Source: JAUILH01 sp965230535 (lineage in GTDB: Bacteria; Bacteroidota; Bacteroidia; Flavobacteriales_D; JAUILH01). Taken from it: a DNA stretch of 64,000 nucleotides. Within the stretch, counting starts at the first letter, position 1; the number at the start of each line of letters is the position of its first letter. Shown here piece by piece: positions 8,701 to 17,457 of this stretch. The stretch is from contig OZ246009.1 in assembly GCA_965230535.1 (NCBI GenBank), positions 2,170,001 through 2,234,000 on the forward strand. Direction: 5' to 3'. The translations under genes and the position numbers were made by a program. The notes under the pieces were generated by a model, which was not told the origin of the DNA, did not search any database, and saw nothing but the letters and a program-made list of their open reading frames with translations.

Positions 8701-9462
8701 ATGGCTTTAATTCATTCACTAGAAGAATCTGGTAACATTTTGTTTAAGTACCGTGGTCAAATTCCCGTAGTACTTTTCCTGGCAGCAATTCCAGCAATTT
8801 ATTTCACCGATTATTCGGGTGTAACATCAGGTGAACGGGATTTGTATACGATTATTGCCATTTTAATTTCTCTGGCTGGCTTTATTTTCAGGGCTTACGC
8901 TATCGGAACTACTCCAAGAAATACTTCAGGTAGAAATACTTCTGAGCAAGTAGCTGATGTACTGAATAGTACCGGGATTTATTCTATTGTAAGACACCCT
9001 CTTTACGTTGGAAATTACTTTATGTGGATTGGGATTGTAGCCTACGTATTCAACATTTGGTTTGTGATTGCAGTAACCTTGGCATATTGGCTGTACTATG
9101 AGCGTATTATGTTTGCTGAAGAACGATTCCTTGAAAGAAAATTTGGTGAAGATTACATTACCTGGTCGAAAAGAGCACCAGCATTTGTGCCAAATTTTAA
9201 ATTGTGGAAGAAATCTGATGTTCGCTTTTCTTTGAAAACTGTTCTAAAACGTGAGTACAGTGGATTTTTTGCAACTGTATTGGGCTTTATTTTTGTTGAT
9301 ATTATCCGCGATTTGAGTATCTATATGCAGCATGACGCCATGGACCAATACGAGTTCAACACAGATTATCTGATTATTCTTGGGGTGGCCGGAGCAATTA
9401 CTTTGGTTCTAAGAAGCTTGAAGCACTATACTTCTGTATTAGAGGACGATAACAGATCTTGA
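8701..9462 (+). CDS. Isoprenylcysteine carboxyl methyltransferase-like membrane methyltransferase
   Basis: A 253-residue polytopic protein with about five membrane helices. The core GIYSIVRHPLYVGNYFMWIG and the later YYERIMFAEERFLERKFGEDYITW carry the RHPxY and E-E-L/K-FGxxY motifs of the ICMT/PEMT fold, which binds S-adenosylmethionine at the membrane. Bacterial members methylate lipids or small molecules, and one group methylates the lipid A phosphate. Its position next to an LPS-export operon makes a lipid substrate attractive, but that is inference. The C-terminal ~70 residues form an additional hydrophobic region beyond the usual core. Confidence 0.75.
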   Translation: MALIHSLEESGNILFKYRGQIPVVLFLAAIPAIYFTDYSGVTSGERDLYTIIAILISLAGFIFRAYAIGTTPRNTSGRNTSEQVADVLNSTGIYSIVRHPLYVGNYFMWIGIVAYVFNIWFVIAVTLAYWLYYERIMFAEERFLERKFGEDYITWSKRAPAFVPNFKLWKKSDVRFSLKTVLKREYSGFFATVLGFIFVDIIRDLSIYMQHDAMDQYEFNTDYLIILGVAGAITLVLRSLKHYTSVLEDDNRS

Positions 9463-9502
9463 TTCCGATCTCTTAATCTATTGGGCGCCAGGAATTGATT
9501 TT

Positions 9503-10069
9503 TCATTTTTCTACAGCGAGCATTCTGTAATCGGTAGTTGATTTATGCCCATTAACTTTGTCTTCGAATACATATACCAACTTCTTGTCTGCCAATCGTT
9601 TTAGTTTTCCATTAAAGTCAAGCGAATCATTGAGAATTTGAACCCTGTTTCCAATGTCTTGTATAAAAACAACGATCAAAGACTCTTTCTTTACTGTGGT
9701 AACTATTTTTTTAATGAGGTTGACTTCTTTTTCCTTGTCTTTTTTTGCAAAATGAAACATACTATCCATTAGAATTATATCATAATCTTCAAATGTCTCA
9801 AAGGAATAAAGGTCCTGGACTTTACCCTCCAAACTTAAACCTTCAGATCGTCCGATTTGGTTCATCTGTTCTATTCCAACTTCAGACTGGTCAATACCTG
9901 TGACCATATAACCTAGTCTGGCTAAAGCAATGGCATCTCTTCCTTGCCCGCAACCTAAGTCAAGAACTTTGCCTCTCTCAGTATATTCAGTAAAAAACTG
10001 AATCAACTCTGGGTAGGGATCTCCAAAAAGATTCTCTGATTTGTAATAGCTATCATATGTTGAAGTCAT
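9503..10069 (-). CDS. Class I SAM-dependent methyltransferase
   Basis: A 188-residue Rossmann-fold methyltransferase. Motif I is KVLDLGCGQGRDAIALARLG (SAM-binding loop), followed by VTGIDQSEVGIEQM (acidic motif II) and DIILMDSMFHF (motif IV region). It resembles small TehB/UbiE-like enzymes, but the substrate is not evident. Its start is 27 nt downstream of the stop of the lipoprotein gene at 10097, so the two are probably co-transcribed. Confidence 0.82.
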   Translation of the reverse strand: MTSTYDSYYKSENLFGDPYPELIQFFTEYTERGKVLDLGCGQGRDAIALARLGYMVTGIDQSEVGIEQMNQIGRSEGLSLEGKVQDLYSFETFEDYDIILMDSMFHFAKKDKEKEVNLIKKIVTTVKKESLIVVFIQDIGNRVQILNDSLDFNGKLKRLADKKLVYVFEDKVNGHKSTTDYRMLAVEK

Positions 10070-10096
10070 GCTGGATTCTAAAGTAAGAAATGGTAA

Positions 10097-10687
10097 TTAC
10101 TTCATTCTGGTATACAGAATAATGTCCTTATTGCTGCTCCAGGCGTAGTTTAGAGGTTTGTCGCTAAAAGGTTTTAAGCTTTTTACAAGAAAAAAACTGG
10201 CGCAATTTGGCACATCCAATCCCCAACTTCTTCCAGGTTTTAAATGCCCGGGTAGAATGATGGCTACATGTCCATATTTATCTCTGTTACTAATGGCAAC
10301 TGTGGCCTGACCATTATTAGCATATTCCTGTGCTTTCTTCAGATCATCCTGATTACTGGCAATGCCAATCACCTTCCAGGCGCCTTGTTTTCCCCAGATC
10401 ATTTCATGCATTTTGTCATAATCAACGTAGGATGCGCCATCTTCGAAATCATCAATTTCATAAAACTCACAAATTGCTTTTGCTGTAAAATGCTTGCAAT
10501 CCAGCAGGTTCTTTGTGCTGTTATTCCTACACGTTTCAAACTCTGCAATCAGATCATCCATGATCTCTTTGCTATCCTTACTCATTACAGTATTCCCGTC
10601 TTCATCAAGTGTGGTATAGTTTTCTCTTTTATCTTCTCCGCAAGCGCTCAGGATAAATAGAGCAAATAAGATCATGGCGTATTTCAT
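10097..10687 (-). CDS. Lipoprotein with possible NlpC/P60-like cysteine-peptidase fold
   Basis: A 196-residue lipoprotein: signal MKYAMILFALFILSAC with the lipidated Cys at residue 16, then a polar linker. The mature domain contains LLDCKHFTAKAICEFYEI and, further on, KYGHVAIILPG. A Cys at the start of a helix followed ~100 residues later by a His in a G-H-V-hydrophobic strand is the arrangement of NlpC/P60 and CHAP hydrolases, which cut peptidoglycan stem peptides. This is pattern-based and unconfirmed. A third catalytic residue was not assigned. It is expected on the periplasmic face of a membrane. Confidence 0.6.
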   Translation of the reverse strand: MKYAMILFALFILSACGEDKRENYTTLDEDGNTVMSKDSKEIMDDLIAEFETCRNNSTKNLLDCKHFTAKAICEFYEIDDFEDGASYVDYDKMHEMIWGKQGAWKVIGIASNQDDLKKAQEYANNGQATVAISNRDKYGHVAIILPGHLKPGRSWGLDVPNCASFFLVKSLKPFSDKPLNYAWSSNKDIILYTRMK

Positions 10688-10725
10688 AAGTCGTTTTTTG
10701 ACAAATATGCAAAACTTTAGATCAA

Positions 10726-10752
10726 TTTGACCACCATAAAAGCATACATTTG
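10726..10752 (+). promoter_or_regulatory. Bacteroidota promoter (TTTG / TACATTTG), apparently leaderless, for rlmI operon
   Basis: TACATTTG at 10745-10752 matches TAnnTTTG exactly. A TTTG at 10726-10729 may be the -33 box, though the 15-nt gap is short. The start codon ATG at 10759 begins only 6 nt after the box, so transcription would start at or next to the A of the ATG. Confidence 0.6.
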
Positions 10753-10758
10753 CCTGCT

Positions 10759-11952
10759 ATGAGTGCAATTGAGGTAAAAGGTAAACTGGTATTAAGGTCG
10801 AAGAAAGATCAGGCATTGAGACGATTCCATCCATGGGTCTTTTCTAATGCAATTAAGGAAGCAGAAGGTGATTTTGAAGATGGCGATTGTGTGGAAGTAC
10901 AATCTAACAAAGGAAAGTATCTTGGAATTGGTCATTATCAGGACAGTGGTTCTATTTCTGTTAGAATGCTCAGTTTTTTCAACGAAGAAATTGATGAAGA
11001 TTTTCTAAAAGACAGAATTAACAATGCCTGGAATACTCGTTTGAAGCTTGGTTTGTACACAGAATCTAACAATTGTTTCAGACTTATTTTTGCTGAGGGA
11101 GATCGCTTACCCGGACTAATCGCTGATTTTTATGCAGGAGTAGTGGTAATGCAATGTCATTCTTCCGGAATGTATCATTCCAGACACGAAATAGCTGATG
11201 CATTGATGTCATTAGAAGCCGTTGATGCCGTTTACTGTAAAATATCGTCTTCACTCAAGAAAATATCATCAGCCGATTTAAAAGACGAACTCATAGCAGG
11301 AGAAGTTCCTGAACAGCTGGTGGCCACAGAAAACGGGATTAAATTTCTTATTGACTGGAAAGATGGTCAGAAAACCGGTTTTTTCCTTGATCAAAGAGAG
11401 AACAGATTGTTGATTGGAGAATTATCGAAAGGCAAAAAGGTCTTAAATACTTTCTGCTACACAGGTGGATTCTCTATGTTTTCTTTGCTGCAGGAAGCTG
11501 AGTTGGTTCATTCCCTGGACAGTTCTCAGCCAGCACTTGATTTGTTAGAAGAGAATCTAAAGCTAAATGGGTTTGATCAGAAGAACCATCAATCGATTTG
11601 TGCGGATGCGGTAGAGCATATTAAAGATTTGCCGGAAGATTACGACATCATTATACTGGATCCGCCTGCCTTTGCCAAAAGCAGACATTCAAGACACAAT
11701 GCGGTTCAAGGTTATAAACGTCTTAATGCCGCTGCCATACGTCAAATTAAACCTGGTGGAATTATTGCTACTTTTTCATGTAGTCAGGTGGTTGATTATG
11801 CCTTATTCTATAATACAATTGTAGCAGCCGGAATCAGCGCAGAAAGAGAAATCAAGGTTTTAAAGAGATTAATTCAGCCGGGAGATCATCCATGCAGTAT
11901 TTTCCATCCTGAAGGAGAATACCTCAAAGGTCTGCTGATTGAAGTACTGTAA
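10759..11952 (+). CDS. rlmI: 23S rRNA m5C1962-type methyltransferase, RlmI family
   Basis: A 397-residue protein with an N-terminal PUA-type RNA-binding domain (residues 1-75; RFHPWVFSNAI, GIGHYQDSGSISVRML) and a C-terminal class I methyltransferase domain. Motifs seen: the FFLDQRENR stretch before motif I, VLNTFCYTGGFSMF (motif I), SLDSSQPALDLLEEN (motif II), and IILDPPAFAKS (motif IV). Its closing TFSCSQVV carries the motif VI cysteine. The family methylates a cytosine of 23S rRNA. The frame extends three codons upstream to a TTG, but that codon lies within the promoter box, so the ATG at 10759 is used. The stop overlaps the MATE start as TAATG. Confidence 0.9.
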   Translation: MSAIEVKGKLVLRSKKDQALRRFHPWVFSNAIKEAEGDFEDGDCVEVQSNKGKYLGIGHYQDSGSISVRMLSFFNEEIDEDFLKDRINNAWNTRLKLGLYTESNNCFRLIFAEGDRLPGLIADFYAGVVVMQCHSSGMYHSRHEIADALMSLEAVDAVYCKISSSLKKISSADLKDELIAGEVPEQLVATENGIKFLIDWKDGQKTGFFLDQRENRLLIGELSKGKKVLNTFCYTGGFSMFSLLQEAELVHSLDSSQPALDLLEENLKLNGFDQKNHQSICADAVEHIKDLPEDYDIIILDPPAFAKSRHSRHNAVQGYKRLNAAAIRQIKPGGIIATFSCSQVVDYALFYNTIVAAGISAEREIKVLKRLIQPGDHPCSIFHPEGEYLKGLLIEVL

Positions 11953-13292
11953 TGTCAATACTGGACACCTCATATAAGAGTATTCTAAAACTGTCGTTGC
12001 CCATCATATTTGGAGCTTTCGTACAAACACTTGTTCTTTTTGTCGATTCTTACTACTTAAGTTCATATTCAAATTCAGCCTTCATTGCTGCCGGATTGGC
12101 CAGTTTGCCATACATTACTTTTTATATGTTGGGGAATGGCCTTGGAGATGCGGGGCAAATCTTCATGGCACGTCAATACGGAAATGGCAAGACTGAAGAA
12201 CTGAGAAAAGCTTTTCAGTCTAACCTGATAAACCTGATAGGCATAAGCGTGCTTCTGGTTGGCCTGGTTTTAATCATCAAGACCTATTTCTTACCCGATA
12301 TGATCAATGATCCGGCAGTTAGAAAAGATTCTGTCGATTACCTGAATATTCGTGCTTACGGTTTCTTCTTCTCATTGATCTCTGTGGGAATTACTTCTTT
12401 TTTCATTGCTACTGGCAGATCAACCATTGTATTATTTAATACCATCATTCTTTGTGGAACCAATATGTTCTTCGATTATGGCTTGATATTCGGTAACATG
12501 GGAATGCCCAGAATGGGAGCAGAGGGAGCTGCACTTGCAACTGTCATTGCAGAATTGGCGGTAACTATATTCTCAATTCTTTACCTGCTACTGGATAAAA
12601 ACGAGATTAGTAAAGGAATTCTATCTGGAATAGCTTACACCAAATCGGTTTCAAAGCGAATTTTTTTAATGGCAGGGCCATTAATGGCTCAGGGATTTAT
12701 GTCTGTAATGGCCTGGACCGCTTTTTTCTTTATGATAGAGTATATGGGAGTTCATGAGATGGAAGTATCAAGAATTCTGCACAATCTGTATTGGATAGCT
12801 TTAATTCCCATGTTTGGTTTTATGGCTTCAACCAGAACCTATGTTTCTAATCTTCTGGCCGAAGGAGATATGCCAAAAATTAAAGAAACGGTTAGAAAAC
12901 TCATGTTCATCAACTATATATTCATTATCATTTGTATTCATGGGTTTATAATGTATCCTGAATTCTGGATTAGATTGGTGGATGCCAATGCGAGTATTCC
13001 TGTTGTTTTAGATGCTACACAGATATTGGCTTATCTCACATTGTCAATTTTGATTCATGGTGCGGCAGGGATTTATCAAAATGTCATTTCCGGATCTGGT
13101 AATACCAAAGTGGCTTTTAAAATGGAACTTATCTCCATCTTGCTTTACCTCACTTTTGCATACATTGTAATTTTTGAGGCAGAATGGGGAATTCGATATA
13201 TTTGGCTGAGTGAATTTGCATATTTCACGCCTTTCTTAATCTTAACTTATATCTATTACAGACGCAATAAATGGCAGAAACAAAGTATTTAA
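11952..13292 (+). CDS. MATE family efflux transporter
   Basis: A 446-residue polytopic protein with about 12 membrane helices in two similar halves. The opening ILKLSLPIIFGAFVQTLVLFVDSYYLS and the repeat-half start SKRIFLMAGPLMAQGFMSVMAW are typical of multidrug and toxin extrusion transporters, which export cationic compounds in exchange for Na+ or H+. Second gene of the rlmI-MATE-fmt-cupin operon; it overlaps the upstream stop by one base and the downstream fmt start by 22 nt. The substrate is unknown. Confidence 0.9.
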   Translation: MSILDTSYKSILKLSLPIIFGAFVQTLVLFVDSYYLSSYSNSAFIAAGLASLPYITFYMLGNGLGDAGQIFMARQYGNGKTEELRKAFQSNLINLIGISVLLVGLVLIIKTYFLPDMINDPAVRKDSVDYLNIRAYGFFFSLISVGITSFFIATGRSTIVLFNTIILCGTNMFFDYGLIFGNMGMPRMGAEGAALATVIAELAVTIFSILYLLLDKNEISKGILSGIAYTKSVSKRIFLMAGPLMAQGFMSVMAWTAFFFMIEYMGVHEMEVSRILHNLYWIALIPMFGFMASTRTYVSNLLAEGDMPKIKETVRKLMFINYIFIIICIHGFIMYPEFWIRLVDANASIPVVLDATQILAYLTLSILIHGAAGIYQNVISGSGNTKVAFKMELISILLYLTFAYIVIFEAEWGIRYIWLSEFAYFTPFLILTYIYYRRNKWQKQSI

Positions 13293-14251
13293 ACAGACGT
13301 GTGGTGTTTATGGGAACTCCCGATTTCGCGGTAGAGAGTCTCAAAGCTTTATATGAAAGTGGCTATAATATAGTTGGTGTTATCACGGCTGCAGATAAAC
13401 CAGCGGGAAGAGGATATCAACTAAAAGAAAGTGCCGTAAAAACATATGCAAAATCGGTTGGGCTCAACATCCTTCAACCAAAGAACCTAAAGGCCCCGGA
13501 ATTTATTGAAGAATTGAGATCTCTAAAAGCCGACTTACAAGTTGTGGTGGCCTTTCGAATGCTGCCGGAAGTTGTGTGGAACATGCCACTTTTGGGAACA
13601 ATTAACCTTCACGGCTCTCTATTACCCCAGTATCGTGGAGCGGCACCTATTAATTGGGCTGTTATTAATGGAGACAAAGAAACCGGAGTGACTACTTTCT
13701 TTATAAGACAGGAAATTGACACAGGAGCCATCATAGATCAGGCTAAAGTTGAAATAGAGCAGAGAGATAATGCCGGAGTGGTTCATGACAAGCTGATGAC
13801 TATTGGTGCAGAACTGGTTGTAAAAACGGTCGGGGAGATTTTCGAAGACAAGGTTAAACCAATAGAACAAGACGAATTGATCAAAGACACTTTAAGGCCG
13901 GCTCCAAAAATCCATAGAGATACTTGTCAAATCAATTGGGATCAACCAGCAGAAACCGTTTACAACTTTATTAGAGGACTTTCTCCATATCCGGCTGCAT
14001 GGACTAAGGTGAAACTTAAAGGCAAAGACAAACACTTTAATTTTAAGATTTTCGATTCTACGATTGAAGAAGATTCTGAAATAAGAACTGTTGCACCCGG
14101 ATCAATGGAAACTGATGACAAGACTTATTTAAGAATAGCCTGTCGGGATGCCTGGCTCACAATTTTAATGGCCCAGCTTGAAGGCAAGAAAAGAATGAAT
14201 ATTGATGATTTGCTCAGGGGAACAGACATCAGTGAAATTATTACAGATTAA
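13271..14251 (+). CDS. fmt: Methionyl-tRNA formyltransferase
   Basis: A 326-residue enzyme that formylates initiator Met-tRNA using 10-formyltetrahydrofolate. The Rossmann N-terminus RVVFMGTPDFAVESLKALYE, the folate/catalytic segment INLHGSLLPQYRGAAPINWAV (Asn, His active-site residues with SLLP) and TTFFIRQEIDTGAII are all canonical. The C-terminal OB-like tRNA-binding domain begins near INWDQPAETVYNFIRGLSPYPAAWT. The start inside the MATE gene is supported by direct fit to the family N-terminus. Confidence 0.97.
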   Translation: MAETKYLNRRVVFMGTPDFAVESLKALYESGYNIVGVITAADKPAGRGYQLKESAVKTYAKSVGLNILQPKNLKAPEFIEELRSLKADLQVVVAFRMLPEVVWNMPLLGTINLHGSLLPQYRGAAPINWAVINGDKETGVTTFFIRQEIDTGAIIDQAKVEIEQRDNAGVVHDKLMTIGAELVVKTVGEIFEDKVKPIEQDELIKDTLRPAPKIHRDTCQINWDQPAETVYNFIRGLSPYPAAWTKVKLKGKDKHFNFKIFDSTIEEDSEIRTVAPGSMETDDKTYLRIACRDAWLTILMAQLEGKKRMNIDDLLRGTDISEIITD

Positions 14252-14253
14252 TT

Positions 14254-14661
14254 ATGAAAACAATTGCGCTTCTTTTTGCAGTGTTCTTCACCTCATTTGC
14301 GGGTGCTCAGACACATATTAATATAAAGGACATCAAACCCGATAAAGATTTTGACAACATTCACATCAAAAAGATCTCTGATGATGAGGAACAAACCACT
14401 TTCGTTATTTGGGTTAAAAAGAGTGTAAAAGCGCATTATCATGCTGTTCATTCAGAGAATATATATGTAGTTGAGGGGAAAGGAAAAATGACTGTGGATG
14501 GAAAAGAAATCGAGATTGGTCCGGGCGATTACCTCAATTTTTACAAAAAAGTACCGCATGCAGTTCTGGAAGTCACGTCCAAAAAGCCATTGAAAGTAAT
14601 CAGTGTTCAGTGTCCACAATTCAAAGGAGAAGATCGGGTTTTTATTGAGGAAAAGAAATAA
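14254..14661 (+). CDS. Secreted cupin-domain protein
   Basis: A 135-residue protein with a signal peptide (MKTIALLFAVFFTSFAGAQ) and a single cupin beta-barrel. Motif 1 is roughly SVKAHYHAVHSENIYVVEGKG (two His and a Glu as metal ligands) and motif 2 GPGDYLNFYKKVPHAV (Pro-His). It should be periplasmic and bind a metal and a small ligand; no activity can be named. It begins 2 nt after the fmt stop and is the last gene before a terminator. Confidence 0.82.
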   Translation: MKTIALLFAVFFTSFAGAQTHINIKDIKPDKDFDNIHIKKISDDEEQTTFVIWVKKSVKAHYHAVHSENIYVVEGKGKMTVDGKEIEIGPGDYLNFYKKVPHAVLEVTSKKPLKVISVQCPQFKGEDRVFIEEKK

Positions 14662-14708
14662 ACCCCTGAAACCCTTAAAAATAGGGCGATTTAGCGAGTT
14701 TTATCAAC

Positions 14709-14743
14709 AAAACCCCACATTTATTCACAAAATCGGGGTTTTT
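14709..14743 (+). terminator. Rho-independent terminator of the rlmI-MATE-fmt-cupin operon
   Basis: AAAACCCC (14709-14716) pairs with GGGGTTTT (14735-14742) and is followed by a T. A second mini-hairpin AGGG-ctgaa-ACCCT follows at 14744-14757, and the 11-mer CTGAAACCCTT occurs twice (14667 and 14748). The A-rich left arm could also serve the reverse direction. Confidence 0.65.
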
Positions 14744-14756
14744 AGGGCTGAAACCC

Positions 14757-14786
14757 TTGACACGCTTGGATATTCGTATATATTTG
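14757..14786 (+). promoter_or_regulatory. Bacteroidota promoter for HU (TTG - 19 nt - TATATTTG)
   Basis: -33 TTG at 14757-14759 and -7 TATATTTG at 14779-14786, spaced by 19 nt, the usual Bacteroidota spacing. The HU start codon is 66 nt downstream. Confidence 0.7.
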
Positions 14787-14851
14787 CTCGAGTTATTAAA
14801 ACAAACTAATTATTAACCGTCGTTAGAAATAGCGACATAAAACTTAAACAA

Positions 14852-15124
14852 ATGAACAAAGCTGAATTAATTGATGCTATGGCTGCTGAGTCTGGTTTAT
14901 CAAAAGCAGACGCTAAAAAAGCACTTGACGGATTTTGCAACGCAACTACAAAAGCACTTAAAAAAGGTGACAGAGTAGCTCTAGTTGGATTTGGATCTTT
15001 CTCAGTTTCTAAAAGAGCTGCTAGAAAAGGTAGAAACCCTCAAACTGGTAAAGAAATCAAAATTGCTGCTAAAAATGTAGTGAAGTTTAAAGCTGGAGCT
15101 GACCTTTCTGACAAGGTTAAGTAA
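14852..15124 (+). CDS. HU-family histone-like DNA-binding protein
   Basis: A 90-residue protein with the complete HU fold: MNKAELIDAMAAESGLSKADAKKAL (helical dimerisation part), ALVGFGSFSVSKRAAR (GFGSF core strand), and GRNPQTGKEI in the DNA-binding arm, where the Pro intercalates into the minor groove. HU dimers bend and compact DNA. It is a stand-alone gene with its own promoter and a strong terminator. Confidence 0.97.
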   Translation: MNKAELIDAMAAESGLSKADAKKALDGFCNATTKALKKGDRVALVGFGSFSVSKRAARKGRNPQTGKEIKIAAKNVVKFKAGADLSDKVK

Positions 15125-15144
15125 TCAGTCTTTAAAAGATATAG

Positions 15145-15181
15145 AAAATCCTTTGACGAGATGTCAGGGGATTTTTTTTTG
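15145..15181 (+). terminator. Rho-independent terminator after HU
   Basis: Thirteen-bp stem with two G-T pairs: AAAATCCTTTGAC (15145-15157), loop gagat, GTCAGGGGATTTT (15163-15175), then a long T run to 15180. Confidence 0.9.
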
Positions 15182-15268
15182 CGCCTACGCTAAAGCTATA
15201 GCGAAAGCGTTGCACCTTACTTTTTCATTACGCCAATAGCTTACGTTCTAAGTTCCTAGTTTTACACT

Positions 15269-16909
15269 GTGGAAACAAAACTGGAAGTCAAAACACTTGA
15301 AGCCGATTATTATGTCGTTAATTTCCTAAAACTGCTCAACTTTGTGGCAGAACGGTATGACGATATATTAAGTGACCAGGAAAAAGCTTTCTACGATAAA
15401 TTTACCTCCCTCCAAAATGTAGAACAAAGGCTGTTTGTCAGACTCATCTCAAGAAAAGGGCCTTATTTCAGACTTGGCAAACTCAACTATCCGGAAATAG
15501 ATCATTTAAACGGTACTGCGGTAGCTCTTGCGGTCAAAGGATTCCTGTTTTTAAACCCAAGGGAAGGTCTTGATTTTGCTTTAGATATATGGCGGGTAGA
15601 TGAGTTGAAAGATATACTGTCTTGCCTGGGACACGAAACAAAAGGTGGGAAATCGGATTTATTGATGGACATAGGCATGTTTGAAGAAGACATGGTTTGG
15701 GATTGTATTGAAAAGTTGGATACCATGATGGTACCTGCATTTTTTGAGGAAATAAGGATCTTTAAACTCCTTTTCTTCGGCAATAACTATCAAGATCTTA
15801 GTGATTTTATCCTGGAGGATATTGGTGTACTGAGATACGAACCTTATCAGTTGGAAAAAGAGGACCGGTACTTTGAAAACAGGGAAAAACTGGAGCTCAC
15901 AATTGAAAAGAATCAACTGAAACAGGAACTTTGGATGGCTCTGGAAATGCGCGATTTGGAGTGGTTGGATCAAATTCAGCTTTTTATGGAAGAGCGAAAG
16001 GAGAACGACCATAGAATTCGCTACGACAAAGAATTTAACCAGATAGGCGCTTATCACGAAAAGAACAAAGATTTTGAAAGGGCTTATGCATCTTTTGCTT
16101 TGTCAGATGCACATCCGGCCAACGAAAGGTCGATCAGAATTTTGGACAAACAGGGAAAGCATCATGAGGCTCTGGATGCCTGTGAGGAACTACTGTTACA
16201 ATCGAATAATTATGAAGAGTTGGTCTTTGCTCAATTTTATAAAGAAGAGCAAAAGCGAAAACTGGGACTGGATTACATCAAGAGAAAACGTCTTAAACTT
16301 CCTCAGGATCTCCTTAGTTTAGAAAGACAGGAAGACTTGTCAATTGAAACTCAGGTTGTGGCTCACCTGAACAAAAACGATATAGATGCCTTTTATACTG
16401 AGAATATTCTTTGGAAAGCTTTGTTTGGACTGGCATTTTGGGATATCATTTTTAGCCGACAAACCGGTGTCTTTTTTAATCCTTTTCAAAGAGGTCCAAA
16501 AGACTTGAGATCTTCTGAATTTAGAAAGCGGAGAGCATTAGAAATAGAGAAGAGGTTAAAAGAGATTTCGAATGGAGCCTATCAGTCAAAAATGCTGGAA
16601 ACCTTTGAGCAAAAATATTTGACAGCCAATGAATTTGTGAATTGGAAACAAATCAAATTGCAACAAATTGAAACAGCTCTTAGTACTGTTTCCAACAAGC
16701 ATTTAGTACTAATTTTAGACAGAATGGCATACAAACCGGGCGAATATAGTTCTGGCTTCCCGGACATATATACACATACTGACAATTCCTTTGAACTTAT
16801 TGAAGTCAAAGGGCCCGGAGACCAATTACGCCCTAATCAGAGGGCCTGGTTACAGTTCTTTGAGGAACACCAAATTCCCTTCAAAGTTTTAAATGTTCAA
16901 TGGACGTAA
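15269..16909 (+). CDS. FAN1-like VRR-NUC domain nuclease
   Basis: A 546-residue protein. The C-terminal segment GFPDIYTHTDNSFELIEVKG (about residues 492-511) is a VRR-NUC nuclease core, with the PD and E-x-K catalytic pattern; it is followed by GPGDQLRPNQRAWLQFF. The N-terminal part includes a SAP-like motif VDELKDILSCLGHETKGGKSD (about 111-132) and the centre is helical/TPR-like. That order (SAP, helical, VRR-NUC) is that of FAN1, a nuclease acting on DNA interstrand crosslinks and flaps; bacterial homologues share it. The start is GTG at 15269, as no suitable ATG lies near. Transcribed alone. Confidence 0.8.
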   Translation: METKLEVKTLEADYYVVNFLKLLNFVAERYDDILSDQEKAFYDKFTSLQNVEQRLFVRLISRKGPYFRLGKLNYPEIDHLNGTAVALAVKGFLFLNPREGLDFALDIWRVDELKDILSCLGHETKGGKSDLLMDIGMFEEDMVWDCIEKLDTMMVPAFFEEIRIFKLLFFGNNYQDLSDFILEDIGVLRYEPYQLEKEDRYFENREKLELTIEKNQLKQELWMALEMRDLEWLDQIQLFMEERKENDHRIRYDKEFNQIGAYHEKNKDFERAYASFALSDAHPANERSIRILDKQGKHHEALDACEELLLQSNNYEELVFAQFYKEEQKRKLGLDYIKRKRLKLPQDLLSLERQEDLSIETQVVAHLNKNDIDAFYTENILWKALFGLAFWDIIFSRQTGVFFNPFQRGPKDLRSSEFRKRRALEIEKRLKEISNGAYQSKMLETFEQKYLTANEFVNWKQIKLQQIETALSTVSNKHLVLILDRMAYKPGEYSSGFPDIYTHTDNSFELIEVKGPGDQLRPNQRAWLQFFEEHQIPFKVLNVQWT

Positions 16910-16939
16910 AATAAAAGATGTGAAAAACAATACGTGGAT

Positions 16940-16959
16940 AAAATCACTGTTTTCAGTGA
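16940..16959 (+). repeat. Dispersed hairpin motif, copy 1
   Basis: AAAA followed by the perfect inverted repeat TCACTG-TTTT-CAGTGA (16944-16959). Related sequences lie at 23872, 55657 and 55840, always on the + strand between genes, consensus AAAATCAYKGTTTTCMGKGW. Confidence 0.5.
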
Positions 16960-17029
16960 AAGGAGAACTTAAAAAATAGAATACCTTCCATATTATTTAA
17001 CATTAAATTTCGAATCAAAAGATAGACAT

Positions 17030-17329
17030 ATGTCAGATCACATTCCCCACGACAGCATCTGTATTACCATCTCTGAAGATAGTTTACCGGAACATCCGAA
17101 CAACTTTAATGGGTGGAGCGAAGAATATGCTCAACTGGCAGTTAGAAAGGCTTTAAAGGTTTTGGATTACACGCCTGAAGTAAAGTTCACTAAATATGCT
17201 TGTAGCAATATAGACAATGGTAATAACAACTCTGAAGCTTGTTATATTGAAGTTGAACAACCTGGCTATTTCTATATTATGAGAGACATGGTTAATTCAA
17301 TTAACATCATTTACAATCGCTGGGATTAG
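17030..17329 (+). CDS. Hypothetical protein, 99 aa
   Basis: I do not recognise this protein. It is soluble and acidic, has no signal peptide, and contains two Cys (YACSNIDNG, EACYIEV) and a C-terminal MVNSINIIYNRWD. It stands between the FAN1-like gene and a T9SS protein, without tight linkage to either. The isolated position, next to a dispersed hairpin motif, suggests accessory content. Confidence 0.55.
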   Translation: MSDHIPHDSICITISEDSLPEHPNNFNGWSEEYAQLAVRKALKVLDYTPEVKFTKYACSNIDNGNNNSEACYIEVEQPGYFYIMRDMVNSINIIYNRWD

Positions 17330-17457
17330 TGTCTTCCTAAAGACTTATTGAGGTCATCCAATGCATTTTGTTGTTAATAATTCAACAAATTGTTTGAGTA
17401 GCAAGTCGTAATTTGCCCAAGATTACGCAATTGACTATATTTCATGAAAACAAAGTC

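Noticed and set aside
15183..15210. Possible CRISPR-like or small RNA hairpins after HU (gctaaagctatagc)
   Set aside because: The arms are short and unrepeated; the strong HU terminator just before explains the local structure.
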